DNA of 64,000 bases from Phoronis australis (taxonomy: Eukaryota > Phoronida > Phoronidae). The notes under the pieces were generated by a model. It ran no database searches. It saw nothing but the letters and a program-made list of their open reading frames with translations, and was not told the origin of the DNA. A program made the position numbers and the translations under genes. Positions within the stretch are counted from its first letter, which is position 1; each line of letters opens with the position of its first letter. Positions 47,625 to 61,200 of this stretch are shown here, one piece after another. Where the stretch lies: positions 669,981-733,980 of the forward strand of contig NMRA01000062.1 in the NCBI GenBank assembly GCA_002633005.1, written 5' to 3'.

Positions 47625-49699
47625 TTTTACCGGCATCCATTTTGGTCTGAAAAATCGGTCACGTCCCTGCAAAAAACTCGTGCAAAGTATTATTAAACGA
47701 ATTTTGCGACAAAAAAAGATTATCAGATAAGTAAAACAATATATTTTTTCATAGTTTGCAATAATTTTTATTCACATTTATTACATTTTTGAGTTATTTT
47801 TTGCCGATTGTAGTGAGCGAATTTAACACGGTGACAGATACGCGAAGCGATTCGCTGAAGAATGCTGTCCTCGCTACTTCTGATGCTGATCAATATTTAA
47901 AAATACTATTTGCAAACAACTTTCAACAAATGTCGTGAACCAGATGTGTTTTGTATGAAACCACTTCCACCAAAAGACTTGCAATGGAAAATTTAATAGT
48001 TGACCTTCAGACTTAACTTTCACCTGCTGATTCCTTTGTGTGACTGTAAGGTCTGATCAGCTTAACCTGGGAGTAATATACATGTTGGTCCTAGGCTTAC
48101 ACCAAGTACAGTGTCCTGTACCAACACAAAAGGTGTGCTTGACAAGTTTAATAGAGAGTAATTCTAGATTAGATCCTGATAGTGGAAATTTCTTGACTTG
48201 TACACTCCAGGGGAATGGTAGGTACTCAGTAATGTGATGACCTGCAGGTCGCTAAAAGTGACCTCAGATTGTGTCTGGTGACCTGGGGAAATCCCGAGTT
48301 GCCACGAAGTCGCCAGTGTGAGCATCAAAGTCAGACAATAACTTTCCTTGAAAGAAATGTTTCAAATTTTGTGATGACTTTCAAATTCTAAAGGTTTTCT
48401 AAGAAGATTTAATCCCTTGGTTCACATTTTTGTTTCGTTTTTTTCGTGACATCAGATCCATTTGTCACCACAGTAGTCGTCACATATCAAACACGCGCAT
48501 ATAAATGATAGCAGGAAGTAAGGAGCCGAAAGTCGGAAATGTTCGGCAAAAATCTGGCAACATCGGTGAAACCCGCGCCTCCAGTGTTCTATCTTTTGTG
48601 GCTGTGAAGAATTGAATATGGAGTTAGGGTAAAGTGCATTTACAATTAAACAAAACTGGACCCTAACAGTTCAGCTGCAAATCAAATTATACCTGGAACT
48701 GAAAGGTATTATGACTGGCCATCCACGTTTTGGTGCTGTACAGTGTTGATTTAACAATTATTTTATTGAAAAATGGAGTTTTCTAAAAATCAGTTTGATT
48801 GCAGTGCCATGACCAGGTAGAAAAACTATGAAATAAATATTTTTGATGCAGAAGAAATTTGAAAAATATTCAACGGTATTATGCACTAATTAACAAGCGT
48901 ATTTGCAAATTTTATTATTTAATAATGTCTATATTTTATTGATTCAAGTTTACTTCTAGAAAATACGTTTGACCAATCAGGTTCCAATTTAGCTTGAACT
49001 TTGAAAATGTCAAAATGGCTCATGGAAATGACCCTTTCTATTAATTGCAACTATATGGAAAACGTGTTTTGGATTGATTGTGACATTGAGTGTCCACTTT
49101 CAGGATTTCCCCAGATGATAGAGCTATGGGACAGGTTGCACATTGCCATAAAAATAGGAAGTTCTTAGTCAGGGATGAAAGTAGAATTTCTTAACAATTA
49201 TCAAACAGTTTAGTATAAATCACTTATTAGCACTGGCTACAATAGTACTAGACAGTTTGATTCGTACTAAAAGTCACTAGTTTTCTAGTTTGGGGGAAAA
49301 TGCCCAAGCCCAAGTAACACTCACTAATGTAACTTCTTAAGATATTCGCTCACTAAATATTGATAGCAACAGCAAGAGGAAAAGATGAAGATTTTCCCGA
49401 TATAAGTTTAATTTTTACCACTATGGATGCTAATAGATATGAGCCCGTGAATATCACCAAAAATGAGAAATGTAGCACTTGCTGAACTTCGGCCATGTTG
49501 CTGTGCTCAAAAGGGACCAATTTGGAGGACATAGACTGATTTCATTTTATTTCCTTGTTTGATTCCTTTTTCAGGAGATTGTTGCCTTTTTCTGGTGAGC
49601 GTTTTCCTCTGCTAACAAATGATTGCTTTGCTAACCAGTGTTATCCACTTCTACTTGGCTGGTTCTGTTATTGTGAACCAGTGGTACAAGTGTAATAGG

Positions 49700-49896
49700 C
49701 TGTAGAAAGCCAACTCAGAGAACAGCTTTTCAATGTATGGACTGAGGAGCCATAATGTAGTAACTACATGAGGAGAATCTGTTTATTGCTTGAGGTAGTA
49801 AGTCTGTGGATGGAGTAAAATAAGCTACTGCTATAAAATGTTGAGTCTTCTATTAATTGTATTTTACATTTAGCAACTAATGACCTTTAAGACTTT
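49700..49896. repeat. Copy 1 of a 197-bp direct duplication
   Basis: CTGTAGAAAGCCAACTCAGA and onward, to CTTTAAGACTTT. It is repeated without visible difference at 50106-50302, where the repeat ends exactly at an N. Confidence 0.85.
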
Positions 49897-50105
49897 ATAT
49901 ACCTGTGCTTTATGACAACATTAAGATTTTGTTCTGACACGTATACTTTATAACAAGTCTTGCTTAATTTCTGTCAAAGCTTATAAGCGATTTCTATATG
50001 TTAATTTCTGAGTGAAAACTGTTTCAAAAGAAACAACTATGAAGTCGAAATATCCATTTGAGACTTATGAAGCTGTAGTAGCAGCAGTAATATGAGGCAG
50101 GAACA

Positions 50106-50302
50106 CTGTAGAAAGCCAACTCAGAGAACAGCTTTTCAATGTATGGACTGAGGAGCCATAATGTAGTAACTACATGAGGAGAATCTGTTTATTGCTTGAG
50201 GTAGTAAGTCTGTGGATGGAGTAAAATAAGCTACTGCTATAAAATGTTGAGTCTTCTATTAATTGTATTTTACATTTAGCAACTAATGACCTTTAAGACT
50301 TT
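50106..50302. repeat. Copy 2 of the 197-bp duplication, ending at N 50303
   Basis: Identical to copy 1 by eye. Unlike the other three cases, 209 bases of unrelated sequence separate the copies and the N follows the second one. This suggests a contig end that was wrongly extended. Confidence 0.8.
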
Positions 50303-50918
50303 NCCCTTTGTGTTTCTTATGCAATAAACCTAATTTGATGGAAATAATTAGTTACAATACTTTCTAACAATTATTTACATGCTCAATTAATTCGGGTCTG
50401 TCTTTATGAATAGCCTTGGCTTGGTGGTTGGCTTGGGGCTTACCCTCCTGAGGCCAGAATGCCTTTTAATGTCCTCTGGACCACAGTGGGGGAAAGCACC
50501 TTAACTAGTTTATGTCTTGGTGTAACAAGGTCTGTAAATGCTGGTTCTCATGAAATGAAAATGTTATCAAGTTCACCCAAAGATACTGAAGATTAAAGAC
50601 ATATTTAGCGCAAGTAACACCAGACCTCTCAGTGGGCTATATTACCTACTCTATTGCAAAGCAACGAATGTAAAAAAATTACTGGCATCTATTTTCTACA
50701 AGCTTTGACATTAGAAATAAATCTACATTTCGTAACTGCGTGTCTGTGAACTGTGCTTTGTGTTCTGCCAAGTGAATTAAGAATTTGTTTCACCTCCACG
50801 AAGTACCGTTGTCGTGGTTATAGCCAACATCTCCAGCATATGTGCTGGACAAATTGATGTGCTGCACAAATTGAGGATAGATGACTTGCTTGGTATTGTG
50901 TGAATTTCTATGCACCCA

Positions 50919-50962
50919 CATGTGTACATGTGGGTGTACATGTGGGTGTACATGTGGGTGTA
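50919..50962. repeat. 12-bp tandem repeat (GTACATGTGGGT)
   Basis: About three and a half copies of a 12-base unit. The preceding CACCCACATG makes it able to form a small hairpin. Confidence 0.85.
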
Positions 50963-52200
50963 TATTACATTTTAACGTGATTTGAGAAATGGTGGGCTGC
51001 CACAGGTAAACCAAGATCTTGTCCTTCGGCTGACCTCTACGTGGTTATAATACATACCCATATGTTTTAATAAAACTGCATTTCACCCTTTAGTTCAATC
51101 GCCAGGACTAATGGGTTTCTGGAATTGGTAGTAAAGTTTTTTAGTTGTTTCATGTCTAGGTATCCCCCTGAAGCATTTTAGGTGGGTTGTAATCTTGATA
51201 ACCTTGCAAATTAAAGCCATCAATATGCAAAGTTAAGCTTAGGGGATGATAATCGTGGGATTTGATGGCTGCTGGTCCGGGATTGGAGTTTAGGGATTGG
51301 TAACGAGCATGCGACGCACGTATCAGTTATCCAGACCTATGTCGATCATAAATAAAACTATTGAAAGAGTCAAGATGTATAGACCTTTTGTGAAGTAGTT
51401 TGGGTCACTTTCCTTTGTTCATTGGATGCAGTTAAATCTCGCCGATTTTGAACAAAAATAATTACCAAAATTGTGCTTTTTTTAATTTTTCTAGTGCTTA
51501 GGCGTTGTTGTGATTGGTCACATCTGTTCAAAACATTATGGTAGCTATGTAGATCTTGGACACAGAAAAGTATTAATGGGACGGCATATATTAATATCTT
51601 TAAACAATGAAAAAAACAATTTATAATGGAATTTCACTAGTTGGCTATATTGTTTCCGAACTTGGTGAAATTTCACCGTATACCAAGGGAACATTACATT
51701 GTTCAGAAGAAATGTCTGTCCAGGATAATCAAGGATCATTATTTTTACCGGAGGAGACATCGAAAATGGTTGATTTTCCATTTAAATGCATAAATGTTTC
51801 TTATTGTGACTTCGCTGAGTTGTTTAAAGAAAATTTCTGAAACATGAACCACACTGGATTTTGGGAGGGGCTTTAAGGGATTGTAGCATATAGTCCAAAG
51901 TTACTTGGGTCTCAGAAAATAAAACGTCACGGCAATGATTAGTATTGGACAATGAGGTAGACAGTTGAGGTGAATTCCTTTCCTCTTTTTACATGACTAA
52001 CTTGACCTTTGCTCACTAACAATTGCAGCAGGTGTCACACATCATCACTGTGAACAGTTGCTTGCTGTTTCATTTTGATATGGTTTCACCATCTCTAAAT
52101 CTGTTTTCAGTTGTAATTCATGCATTACTGGCACAACTAGTTGACTAACCACAGCTGCTGTCTTATTTGGCTTAACTGACTTTCTCCAATTTTCGAGATA

Positions 52201-52231
52201 ATGTCAACAACAAGAATGAAAAGAAAGGCTG
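52201..52231 (+). CDS. CSAD: CSAD-like coding exon 1
   Basis: ATG with A at -3, encoding MSTTRMKRKA plus one base, then donor GTAAGT. Phase 1 fits exon 2, which begins with two bases completing Gly. It is very short. The start is inferred from phase and donor, and the N-terminus is not conserved in the family, so another start is possible. A pyrimidine stretch and an AG just upstream suggest it may be preceded by a noncoding exon. Confidence 0.6.
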
Positions 52232-55200
52232 GTAAGTTTTGCATGGGTCTTTGTGCTTGCTGAGAATTCTGCTCAGCGGTGTAACTGTAGGCTGCTAAAG
52301 CATGTCTTCGCAATATTTGTACAGCTCCAAATTATGATGGAGTTAGGAGTTAGATAATTAATCCAGTGATAAATTCACCATTCCTTTGTGCCTTTACTGA
52401 GGTCAGATAAACTTCATGTGATTGAAGCTGTGCCATTGATCTCTTTTATTTAAGGCCCTTTCATACTAATGTCAACACATAGATGTTTTTGGGGAGTTTA
52501 GCAGTCAGTGGGAATTGTTAACTTTGGTCTTGGATTGAAGATAACAGTGCCAGTTAACTTTGCAGTAAATAGGTGGATCTCGCTGTGGTGCGGTATGAAC
52601 GGTCAACTTCAGTTGCATTGAAGTTATCACCAGGAGACGCTGTTATCATCAACAATTAAAAGGCAGTGCCATCGCTAATATTATATATTAGGCCATTTTA
52701 ATTATTTTTAGTCTGTTTTTTTGTCGCCTGCTTCTGTGTCTACCAAACAGCGTAGAGGATCATTATGAAAATTGGCCGATGTGTTCCTGACTGACTAGAG
52801 CATGACTGATGTATATTTTCAAACGGGTCCAACTTAACTGGGGACCCCATGGCAGTCACTGCCCCTAGTGACATTTTTTTCGCATCTACGGATGTATTTC
52901 CTAAACCTCTCGCAAGATGTTTTTGAAATTTTTCAATTGTATTCCTATGAACTTGATAGCAGATGGACGGATTCAACTACTGCTGTGGTTCCTAATTTCA
53001 TTTTTTTTTTTTACGTTTGCCTATGTATCTTTTGAGGTCTTTGGTGAATTTTCATGAAATTTGGCAAATAATTTTGAGAGACTACAACTCCTTCCCATTT
53101 GACAAGTGTATTTGTATGAACGTGACAACGGATGACGACGTTCCTACGGATCCCGACTCCTGATGTCGCCCCTTGTGGCAATTTTATTTTTCTCCATTTC
53201 TTCTTTATCTTTGGAATTCCTCCCAGGTGGGAAGAGCATTGCTGATTATTTTTGGACTACTACTGTAGTGCCCTCTAGTGGCATTTTGCTTTTTTTGCAT
53301 CCGCAGCTGTTTCCCCCTTGCCGGATCTTTGTGAAATTTGGCAAGTGTATTTCTAGACAGGCAACAACAGATGACGATGTGTGGTCATATCTGACTACCA
53401 CTGATCCTCCAGTGTCTCTTGGGAAGTGTGTTCTTAAGAGGAGAGGATCGCTGACTTGCTATGCACCCCCCTAGAGGCTATTTTAAGTTTACTAGCTTTG
53501 CTTCATTTAGTGAGCATGTTTTTAAGGCCTTTCCCACTGCCTGCAAAGCTTTTGATAGCACGCATTGTCAAAAACAGCAAGGCCATATAACCAGAGGTCG
53601 TATTGAGCACCATCTTGCGATAACTTCACTGAGCTATAACTGCCAGGGTGATGGGAACACTAATGCTTAACTTCCCAGTTAATCACAGTTAACTTTGAAG
53701 CTTCGATAGATTTTCCCAGTTATTTTCTGTCAAAGCTTTGTTCATCCTATGCTAAGAATTGTAGCACGGCTTTATTTACGCGAAGTCTCTTTTCAGAGTC
53801 TATTGATACAAAATGCTGGGTACGAAATTTGAGAAATATAAAATGGTAAATGTCAAAATCGTCCATGCTCCAGTCTTCAGAATCAAGTCAAATCATTTTC
53901 TGCTGGGATGATATCAGTGTCCCACATTTTAGACACTCTCCCAAGTTGGAGAATCTTAGTTTCCACCAAGAGGTATATCTATGCAAATACATGTAAAGTA
54001 CCACACTTATTTGTGTCTCAGGTGTTCCTCTGTCCTGTGACTGCCCATTCAGTGGAGTCTCCAATGGTAACCACGGTGATAATGAGGCTAAGGGTGTGCC
54101 CGATAATGGCTTGGGTGATGCTGAAAGTTGGCAGTTTCGCCAGTTCCTGGAGGGAATGTTTCAACACGTGATTAAGAAGGGTCTGCTGGAGCAGTCAAGC
54201 TCAGAAAGGTAATTCTTGCTTTTTCACTTTTTAAGCACCGAAATGACTGTCGTTTAAAGACATTTTTCTTGAGATACGATTTGTGAAATTTTATAAAGGC
54301 AAAGATGAACCTTTGCAGACCACGATAATTAAGTGCTGTATGTTCTGAGTAAATTGATGCTCTTCAATTGTATGGTGATCATTTTCAGACATCCAACACT
54401 GTTGTGTGTGTGGGGTTGGGGGGGGGGGGGNGGGGGGGGATGTGGCCGAGTGAGCCTAGTTGTCGTAACACTGGTTGAAGATGATGACTACATTAGTGCA
54501 GGATAATCTGTTCTGTTACCAAGGTTACAAATCGTACAATACATAATGTAAGGTGGTCATCCAAGGTGATAATCATACGTGCGAATTGTACAGCATTATA
54601 CAGCTGTGGTCAGATTTTTAATTGCTTTGTTGTCATGCCGCGCTCAACATTTTATGAGATTTTCTTGCAATTGGACTAATAATCGTATTAATATAAGTAT
54701 TGTGAGCTCAAGAATTACAGTTTGTCTCGACATGACTTATTTGAAACTTGTCGTTTTTCAACTTTTCTGTATATCTACAGAAAATCTGCAAAAAGTAAAG
54801 CTAGAATTCCAAATCGTGTTTCCTCAAGATCATATAACACATAATTTTTCCATGCCACCAGGACTACATGTAATATGCAGCTACTGTTCACGGACATTTT
54901 CTTTTTTGGTTACACTTTGTTCGCACTTTTTTACAATGCTTTTAATCCTTGAGAGTGAATTTTATCACAAGATCGGTGTGGCCACTGGAATACTAAAACC
55001 ACCAACATTCATTGGCAAAGAAAACAATGTCATAAAACTGTATAATTGCTGATGGAGGACATGCGTGGAATCCAAAGCGAGTGGTGATGGGAGTGGGGAC
55101 CCAGCTAACGACTGGACCATTGTTTATCTAGTCAAAGTCAGCTAGACAACCGGTCATCGACCGACTGGTTGCTGACTGGTTGCCAATCGCCAAGATTAAA

Positions 55201-58200
55201 ATTCTTGATATATATGCTGTATGTGACTGTTGCAGAGAGAGCTATATTATATGACCCTGTATTATGTGACCCTATTTGCCTATTGTTAAAGATTGGCATT
55301 CATCGAGGTCATAAATAAAAAAGTTAATGACCTGCGTCTTACTCAGGAAGTAAACTACTTAGTATGCTCAGACTTCATAGAAAAAAGTGAATCCATTTGA
55401 TTTGTGTAAGTGACCATTTTGAGTGATGAAGGTCTTTATTTAGTCTCCTCAAAATGTGAACAAAATTAATTCCCAAAATTGTCATTCCATTTATCAAAAA
55501 CTCACTGCATGCAAGGTGTTGCTGTGCTCAAATTTCAAGGGTGTGTTTGTTGCTGCATGTACACTGTGAACTACATGCAAGCAGTGAAGTGGAGTTTTGG
55601 TTCTGTTTTTTCCTGAGATTTTTCATAAAATACGGTTTCACTGTTTCACTCTATTGTTTTCTAAATTAGAAAAACTTCAGCTCATCAACAGCACTGAGGA
55701 ATGGGCTCTGACTAGTTGTTCCAGTGATGCTATTGATTGCCTTGCATCAGTATCAAGGTCCTTTAATAACAAACTTAAAATGCATTATAAAATCAATATT
55801 AAATTTATTTAATGTACACGGTGTTATGACTTATTTTTCTGTGGTCACTTATTGAAATTGAAACTACCATTAGATAACATTAGTTTTCTGTCTGTTTCAT
55901 ACAAATGTGTGTACTGAGATGATAAATCAAACAGTACACTCAAATGCAACCCTCCTTGTAGTGAATGAATGTAACTCATGGCTCCAGCTTTTGTGCTCTC
56001 TAGTGGTACGGTGATTTCTTATTATTGATGACTTAAGTGTTGAACCAGCCATTATTTGGCATGTTCACCCCTCATCAGACTCACTAAACTTTTAATGGAT
56101 ACTCAGGTTAAATGTTTGTCATCTGATTGCTGTATTAGTTTCTCACTTTATGTCTGTTGTTACCATGGATATTACGCTGTTATTTACCTCCCCTGTAGTT
56201 CATAATTCCCTCAGAGTGAGAGTGTAACTGCCACCGGGTTTATACTCAGAGAAATGTTAAGAGACAGATCCAGCTAACCAAATCTAAATTTTGAAATTTT
56301 AGGAAAGTGGTTGAATTCCGTCATCCGGGGGAGATAAAGCAGCTTGTGGATTTGAAGCTTTTGGACAAAGGTCTGACAGACCAGCAACTGTACAGTATTT
56401 GTCAGCCTATAATTAAGTACAGTGTGAAAACTGGTACGTTGACCCCTACTGTGTGTGTGAGAGGACAATTTGTGATCTCACTTAGGATCATTGCATGTGT
56501 CATTATGAAAGATTTTGGCTTAGATTTGTCTCTTGAATCCATCACTGAGACATCACAAGACTGAGCCCTTGGCAGTTGAGGGTGTAATGTTTCTAATCTA
56601 ACTCAAAAATCAACTTGAAAATTGGCCAATTGCATGTCAAGCACTGGGTAAAGTTACAGATTTGTACTTGGATACGACTAAATTTCGAATCTCAGAGTTT
56701 GAGTCCGGTTTGAGTTCAGAGGTTGAATTCAATGGACCCAGATCTTAATTGATGAATTTTTCCTTTCAATAGACTGCTGTGGTGACAATATTTGCCTATT
56801 AAATACACACGAGACACAAACACAGATGGCAGAGAGTAAAACTTTCGTAAAACCAACAAACGTGAGCACGTGTGCACGAATACATAACAGTTGTTCGCGC
56901 ACAAAACACCTTTTGCAGTCACACCCCGAAGGATGTCTTTGCCTTTCAAAAACATCATTTGTAATTCCTGGTCCAGCTTGGCTGTATACTCGGTCAATAC
57001 CTAATTAATTAGTCTGGTCTACACACCACCTGTTGGCCATATCTATGTTTCCTAATGAACTTGTTATCGTCTTTCAATCATAACTGGTTTTCCCACAGAC
57101 TCCAGTGGGTTTTGTAATGAAAAAAGTCCCCATCTGCTATGTTCCAGCAAAGCTGTCATGAAATAAGATTGACAATGTGAATTTGGATGATAGCGTTTTA
57201 TTTCAGGGCATCCCCATTTCTTTAACCAACTGTGGCAGGGCATTGATCGCTACGCACTGGCAGGGCTATGGTTGACGGACACCCTCAATACCAGCCAGTT
57301 AGTTATTAAGTTGTTTCTAGACTTGTGATGAGTTTTCTATTCTAAGTTTCTTCTCAGTTTTTATTTTGCAAATGTTTGATATGCTGCGTTGGACTATTGG
57401 CCTGTAGCAGTCTGTCAGTCTCTGTGTCAATGTCATTACCGATAGATTATTTAAAGCAACAATGGTATGTTAATTTTGCTTTTAATTCCTTCCTCGGACA
57501 GATTTTTTGTTGTTCTAGATGTATGAGACTGTCCAGTTAGCCCTAGAAATCCATTAGTAACACTACAAGAAACATTGATTTAATCACTCACAGGTAGGCT
57601 TAAGTCAAATGATATGTTAAAACCTTTTCACACCATATTGTGTCACCATGAGAAAACAGCAAACGAAGAAGTCCCGTTATCTAGTTTTGAACATTCCTGT
57701 GTGCCAGCGGTGGAAATATGTATCAGCTGCGGGGGTACATAAAAACCTTCAATTCAGGTAAAAAATAATTACCAGAAAAATTGTCACATTTCTATTTTTA
57801 AGGGCTTACCACATTATTGCAAATGCTCAAAATTTTATCAAAAGTAACGTTGTTTGCTAGTAACTATGCCATACAAGCCATGCTAAATGCAAATTAAGTA
57901 TATTTTCCTGAAAGTTATTTTTATTGAGAAATTTGACGATATGAATTGTCTCTTTTCCGCCTCATTGTTCCCCAAACTGATTTTTACCATATGTTGATGG
58001 AATGGAATACTAGTGTGTTCAGAGTTATTTGAATTAATTTATGACCTGCATGTCGTTATTAAATGTTCGATAAAATTAATTTTTACACCACTGTGATATC
58101 ATTCAAGGAAGATTTTAATTTGAGTTCAGTGAAGGGATGAGGGCCCTATTGTCTACTCGTGTACAGAATACAATATCGGATAATTATGAATAGCGGAAAA

Positions 58201-61200
58201 TTAACTTATGGTTTGTCGCGTTTCATCAGTGTACTGAATTATTGTTAAAGAGGCATGGAACACAGAAGCTCGTCAAAATATCTTTTAAACAATTCCTGAC
58301 AAAAGTACCATCCTTCAACGTCTATACAGAGTTATTCACTTTCCCTTGTGAGGAAATTTCTAGAAAAAATTACAAAATTCATGATTTTTAAAATATGCGC
58401 AAAGGGTTATTGTGGTTACGAGAGCGTTTCTAATTTCCCTCCCATTTGTGGTAAATGCACACATGCACTCGACAGTTGCTTGAAGTCACTTGAGGTCAAA
58501 CGTCACATTTTCCATACAAGGGAAATATGCTACGTCTGTGTCTTGCCATACCGTAAAGGAGATTAGTGCTTTGCCTTGTGGGAGAAAAATTGAGAGGAAG
58601 TGGCGAGCGCCGTTGGCAGATTGTTTTTTTTTGAAATTTTGAAACTAAAAGAAAAATGTTTTGATATGAACAGGAATTAAAAATCTTTACAAACAAAACC
58701 CTAAAAATACCTGGTGAGCAGGTTGAATTCTATTTCAGTAGCACAGGAGCACTTTCAATATTGCAATTTAGTCTGTTTATCGTATTCCAGGCTTCTTTAA
58801 GAGATTGCGTTGCATGTTTATGTGTTATGACTGGCATTTTTCCTCTGTTTTGTAATGCAAGTGACTACAAACTACTACAAGTCCAACCTTATTCCCATTG
58901 TTCACATTTATCTTTACAGCTGTGCTATTAAGTGGCATACGCCTAAACAAGTATTTGAATATTGAATGTGATATTACTAAATGCATTGGGTGACCTGATG
59001 TATTCACTGAGCATGGTGTTGAACAAATTTTCGCGTAACGTTTGAGAATTAACGGAAAACTGTTCAGTGATGTGATTGATTAGAGTCAGTCAAATGAATG
59101 CAGGCATTTATACTGTACACGTTTATACTGTACACGTTTATACTGTACACGTTTATACTGTACACGTTTATACTGTACACGTTTATACTGTACACGTTTA
59201 TACTATGCACGTTTATACTGTACACGTTTATACTGTACACGTTTATTCTGTACATTTATACTGTGCACGTTTATACTGTACACGTTTATACTGTACACGT
59301 TTATACTGTGCACGTTTATACTGTACACGTTTATACTGTACACGTTTATATACTGTACACGTTTATACTGTACACATTTATACTGTACACATTCAAGCAC
59401 TTGAATTGTAATCATTCACGAAACTGCTACTGTCTAATTCTTCATTAGTATGTAGGGTGATTTAGTATAAGAGGGAAGTTTTCTGAGTGCGACATTTGAA
59501 ATAGTTGCAGTGCATGTTGAACTGTTGGTCTACTGCCATGGACTATGACCTCCGACCTCCTTATTTAAGTTTTTGTCATCTTGTACAGGATTGTATTAAT
59601 TGGTCTTGCAGTAGGCTCATTGAGGGGTGTTTCTGTATGTTTATTTTATATAAATGTCTTCCATCATTGAACTGGGATGTTTTCACTTATGCTGCTATGC
59701 ATTAATTACAGATATACCTTTGAGGTGGCGCCGGTGTTCACAGTAATGGAGGATGTCGTATTCACTCAACTACGTTACTTGGTTGGGTGGACGTCTGGTG
59801 ATGGAATATTCTGTCCTGGTTAGTTACAGCTACATCAGTGATGGTGAAGTTTTATAGGAAGGGGAAGTCTGGATTTTTTCGCGCTTGAAGTCATGCCTTC
59901 CTTGTCATGTTGTTAATGTCTTTACTAGCATTCAATAAGTACAGTTGTTTTCAAAAGAAACTAGACAACATTAAGGTTTTGGTGCACAAAAGTGCAACAT
60001 GCATTTATTTTGTGCTAGTATATACATTTCAATTCCGGCTAAATGTCGACAAACTCTTGACTGGTATACTTCGTCCACATTGTTGAAATCGCAACATCTT
60101 TGCAAACAAAAAGCTTATTACATCGTAGATCATATACAACAGATCTGCAACTCCGACGTTTTCTTGTGCGGATTCCTAGTGGAGGCACCACTCTCCTAAA
60201 TTACCAATGTCAGTTTCTGGTTAGTGTATTGTGACGGGAAATTCTCGCATCCATTTTACTGTCCAGTGCAACGAAAAAAATAATTTTGGCATTGAAACGC
60301 TATTCAAAGTCTTCCAATAGTAGAACTGTTGGTATCATGAGTACTTTTGGCACCTGAACACACAACAGCCGACCATGTTAGCAGACGACGTACTTGCTGG
60401 AAGTAAAACTTGCTAATTTTGCCAGGTGTCGCTAGTGTACAGTGACGTCAGGATTATGCGTAACTAAGATCACAGATTTCGCCCATTGAAAATATACGGA
60501 GTTGGCGGACCATGTACTATTATATTCTATGATTACATGAATCGACTATTGGTGGCTTTGAACAATACTGTCATGTTAATGTCTGACCAAATTCGACAAA
60601 ATCATTATTTTATTGCAACAAATAGTTGCTTGAATTTCCAACTCCTGAGACAATCCCGTTTTATATTTCACTACATTCTTTGGGGGTTTAATACTGCTCT
60701 GAAAAGCCCTGGTGTACATGTCAGTCATTGTGTTGAGTAGGCAGGTCACACAACAGAGATCATCCACCATATGTCAACAAAGGACAACAATTACAATGCA
60801 CATTTCTTTTCTTCTGGACAGCAGTAGTAAAGCATTCTTTGCCATTCAAACAATGAAGAAGTTCGAATTTCAATTACGGTTTTAGCTTTTTATACATGAC
60901 AGTCATGTTTATATTTGGGTGCTTTATGTTATTACCCCTGTCCATTGTCTGGCATCCGTCACTCTATCTTCCGGTATGTCACAGACAATAAAAAGCTCCA
61001 AATCCCTTGGAATTGCATGGTCACAAATTTTTCAGATTTATGATTTGGTTCCTTTCATAGATGTGACGACATGAGCATATTTTGCACTGATCTGACCACT
61101 GATGTGCCCTCTACTGGCAATTTTGATTTGTTTACGTTAATTGCCTGCATGCTTTCCGAGTTCCTTAATGAATTTTCATAAAATTTGGCAAATAACTGAT

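Larger units (their letters stand above)
47625..52200. other. Intergenic region upstream of the CSAD-like gene
   Basis: AT-rich with no supported exon. It contains a 197-bp duplication ending at a single N (50303) and a 12-bp tandem repeat near 50920. Untranslated first exon(s) and promoter of the downstream gene probably lie in the right part but cannot be placed. Confidence 0.5.

Noticed and set aside
54579-55052. 157-codon frame in CSAD-like intron 2
   Set aside because: It is flanked by in-phase CSAD exons, its composition looks random and it shows no domain.
59107-59392. CRISPR array
   Set aside because: The repeats are contiguous, with no unique spacers, and the DNA is from an animal genome.
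59064-59448. Repetitive proteins such as (YTVHV)n, (ILYTF)n and (SINVY)n on both strands
   Set aside because: Produced by the 15-bp minisatellite, whose unit is a multiple of three with no stop in these frames. The array lies in an intron.
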